NCBI RefSeq assembly: GCF_020150455.1
Contig: NZ_CP083740.1
Location: 372,001-436,000, forward strand
DNA: 64,000 nt
Source of the DNA: Bremerella sp. TYQ1
GTDB lineage: Bacteria > Planctomycetota > Planctomycetia > Pirellulales > Pirellulaceae
Reading direction: 5' to 3'
Part shown: piece after piece, positions 63,091 through 64,000 of the stretch
How the letters are laid out: every line of letters begins with the position of its first letter
Numbering within the stretch: position 1 is the stretch's first letter
Program-made: the position numbers and the translations under genes
Notes under the pieces: generated by a model
Seen by the model: the letters and a program-made list of their open reading frames with translations, nothing else
Databases searched by the model: none
Told to the model about the DNA's origin: nothing

Positions 63091-63990
63091 CTATTTCCCA
63101 TGGGGGCATACGATGACGCAGACTCTGAAATCTTCATCCTCGCATGAAAGATCTTTTTCCAATGCCACTGCATTTTTCAGTCGAAGATTTGGATCGTAGA
63201 CAAGACAAATTAACTGCTTGCAAGAAGTGTCTTGGCGGTAGTAGCGAGCGTCGATGATTAGCTGATCCGCAATGTGACGTTGCGTCAAACGATCACCTGT
63301 GTGCTTTACTTCGATTGCAATCTGATGATCTGGAAGGACGAAGTCGATTCGATTCTGATTATCAGCATATGATGGTGTCCATGGCTCAGCGCGAACGTCT
63401 TCAAAGAAGAGTCGTAAAATTGCATGTAAGGCATCTTGAACATCGTACTCGTCAACCATTTCAATTGTTGGTCGAGGAAGCCTTTGTTTGGTTCCATGTT
63501 GTTTCACGTCTTTTCGCCGTTGTTGGATTTGCCGAGCAAAAAGCGGAAAGTTTCTCGCCAATTGCTCGACCAAACGAGCAGCATCGTACTCGGTCGCAGG
63601 AGTCCGACAGGTTTCGTTTAGACGAGAAATTAGACGACGATGTATACTGTCCTCTAATGCATACAAAAGGAGAGAAGCGTCCGCAACATTCTGAAGATCG
63701 AACTTTCCAATGGCGACATCGGAAAGGATTTTTTCTTCTACGGCCAAGACGAGGTCTGGATCGACCGCTACTTTGTGCGAATGTTGTGTTGCGAGCCACT
63801 TGACAACTATTGCCACATCTAAAGTCAAGTTGTCATCAGGGAGTTTTACCAATTCGTACGATTTGTCAGTAAGCAGCATTTCTACAAAACGGTAAAGCAA
63901 CTGGGATTTTGTATCATCGTTTCCATTTGCCAAGCAATTTCGTACAACCTCGGAAAATGTCGTTTGCAGAGGACTTGATTGCGCAGCCAC
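63091..63990 (-). CDS. DpnII/MboI-type PD-(D/E)XK nuclease-like protein, possibly 5'-incomplete
   Basis: The C-terminal half (about 175-299) reads EYDVQDALHAILRLFFEDVR, EPWTPSYADNQNRIDFVLPD, then QIAIEVKHTGDR and CKQLICLVYDP. Asp in RIDFVL and Glu-x-Lys in IEVK form the PD-(D/E)XK metal site of the REase_DpnII-MboI-type family, which occurs in many stand-alone proteins linked to defence. The N-terminal 170 residues are helical and unrecognised. GTG 63990 is a possible start, but the frame stays open to the window edge, so the true start may lie outside. No methyltransferase is seen in the window. Confidence 0.75.
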   Translation of the reverse strand: MAAQSSPLQTTFSEVVRNCLANGNDDTKSQLLYRFVEMLLTDKSYELVKLPDDNLTLDVAIVVKWLATQHSHKVAVDPDLVLAVEEKILSDVAIGKFDLQNVADASLLLYALEDSIHRRLISRLNETCRTPATEYDAARLVEQLARNFPLFARQIQQRRKDVKQHGTKQRLPRPTIEMVDEYDVQDALHAILRLFFEDVRAEPWTPSYADNQNRIDFVLPDHQIAIEVKHTGDRLTQRHIADQLIIDARYYRQDTSCKQLICLVYDPNLRLKNAVALEKDLSCEDEDFRVCVIVCPHGK

Positions 63991-64000
63991 CTGCTTAATG

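Overview
The window looks like the chromosome of a marine planctomycete of the Blastopirellula/Bremerella/Rhodopirellula type. The reasons are a moderately GC-rich sequence, tandem secreted sulfatases with long C-terminal domains, a sucrose-phosphate synthase/amylosucrase operon, large exported proteins without recognised domains, two copies of the alpha-E/ATP-grasp/transglutaminase cluster, and a giant surface protein opening with the short basic 'LxxRxMLA'-type leader common in this phylum. No ribosomal or tRNA gene is visible, so the assignment is inferred from gene content.

Layout. (1) 1-10.7 kb is ordinary core: exported and membrane proteins, a zincin, glutamine-dependent NAD+ synthetase, a release-factor-like protein, an SDR oxidoreductase, a DUF309 protein, a DUF4105 lipoprotein and a HAD phosphatase. 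(2) 9.9-15.8 kb is a sucrose module: sucrose-phosphate phosphatase-like protein diverging from fructokinase, sucrose-phosphate synthase (with its own HAD domain) and amylosucrase. (3) 16.1-25.5 kb holds two sets of transglutaminase, circularly permuted ATP-grasp and alpha-E genes, one fused and one split, facing each other. (4) 25.9-30.9 kb has an exported alpha/beta hydrolase and two tandem sulfatases.

(5) 31.1-43.6 kb is a mobile island. It starts with a tyrosine recombinase and carries three tandem GYF-domain membrane proteins, an excisionase-like HTH gene, a large serine recombinase, and then a conserved cargo operon: DUF1257 (Ycf35-like), DUF2997, a TOPRIM-like protein, a Ycf46-like AAA ATPase, a DUF3150-like coiled-coil protein and several tiny genes. 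The island has its own regulatory grammar. Four copies of a promoter-like repeat (AAATTY, exactly 17 nt, TANNAH, with a partly conserved spacer) sit at module boundaries. Two arrays of a TTCCGCTGRC iteron with 11-bp period lie next to the HTH gene and upstream of the serine recombinase. Most transcription units end in strong intrinsic terminators.

(6) 44.0-59.7 kb is a surface/conflict locus: three glycosyltransferase-type genes (one fused to a DUF1796 domain), then an 11.3-kb gene for a choice-of-anchor-D/Calx-beta/RHS giant with an unrecognised C-terminal toxin-like tip and an overlapping candidate immunity gene. (7) 59.7-64 kb is a worn accessory region: a transposase fragment, a frameshifted membrane protein, three TTGTG-NN-CACAA-type palindromes, a stand-alone M41-like metallopeptidase, a trypsin-like protease split by one in-frame TGA, and a DpnII/MboI-type PD-(D/E)XK protein at the edge.

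The best candidates for something undescribed are the island's Ycf35/Ycf46/DUF3150 operon with its repeated control elements, and the RHS tip/immunity pair. All functional statements come from reading motifs; no database search was run.
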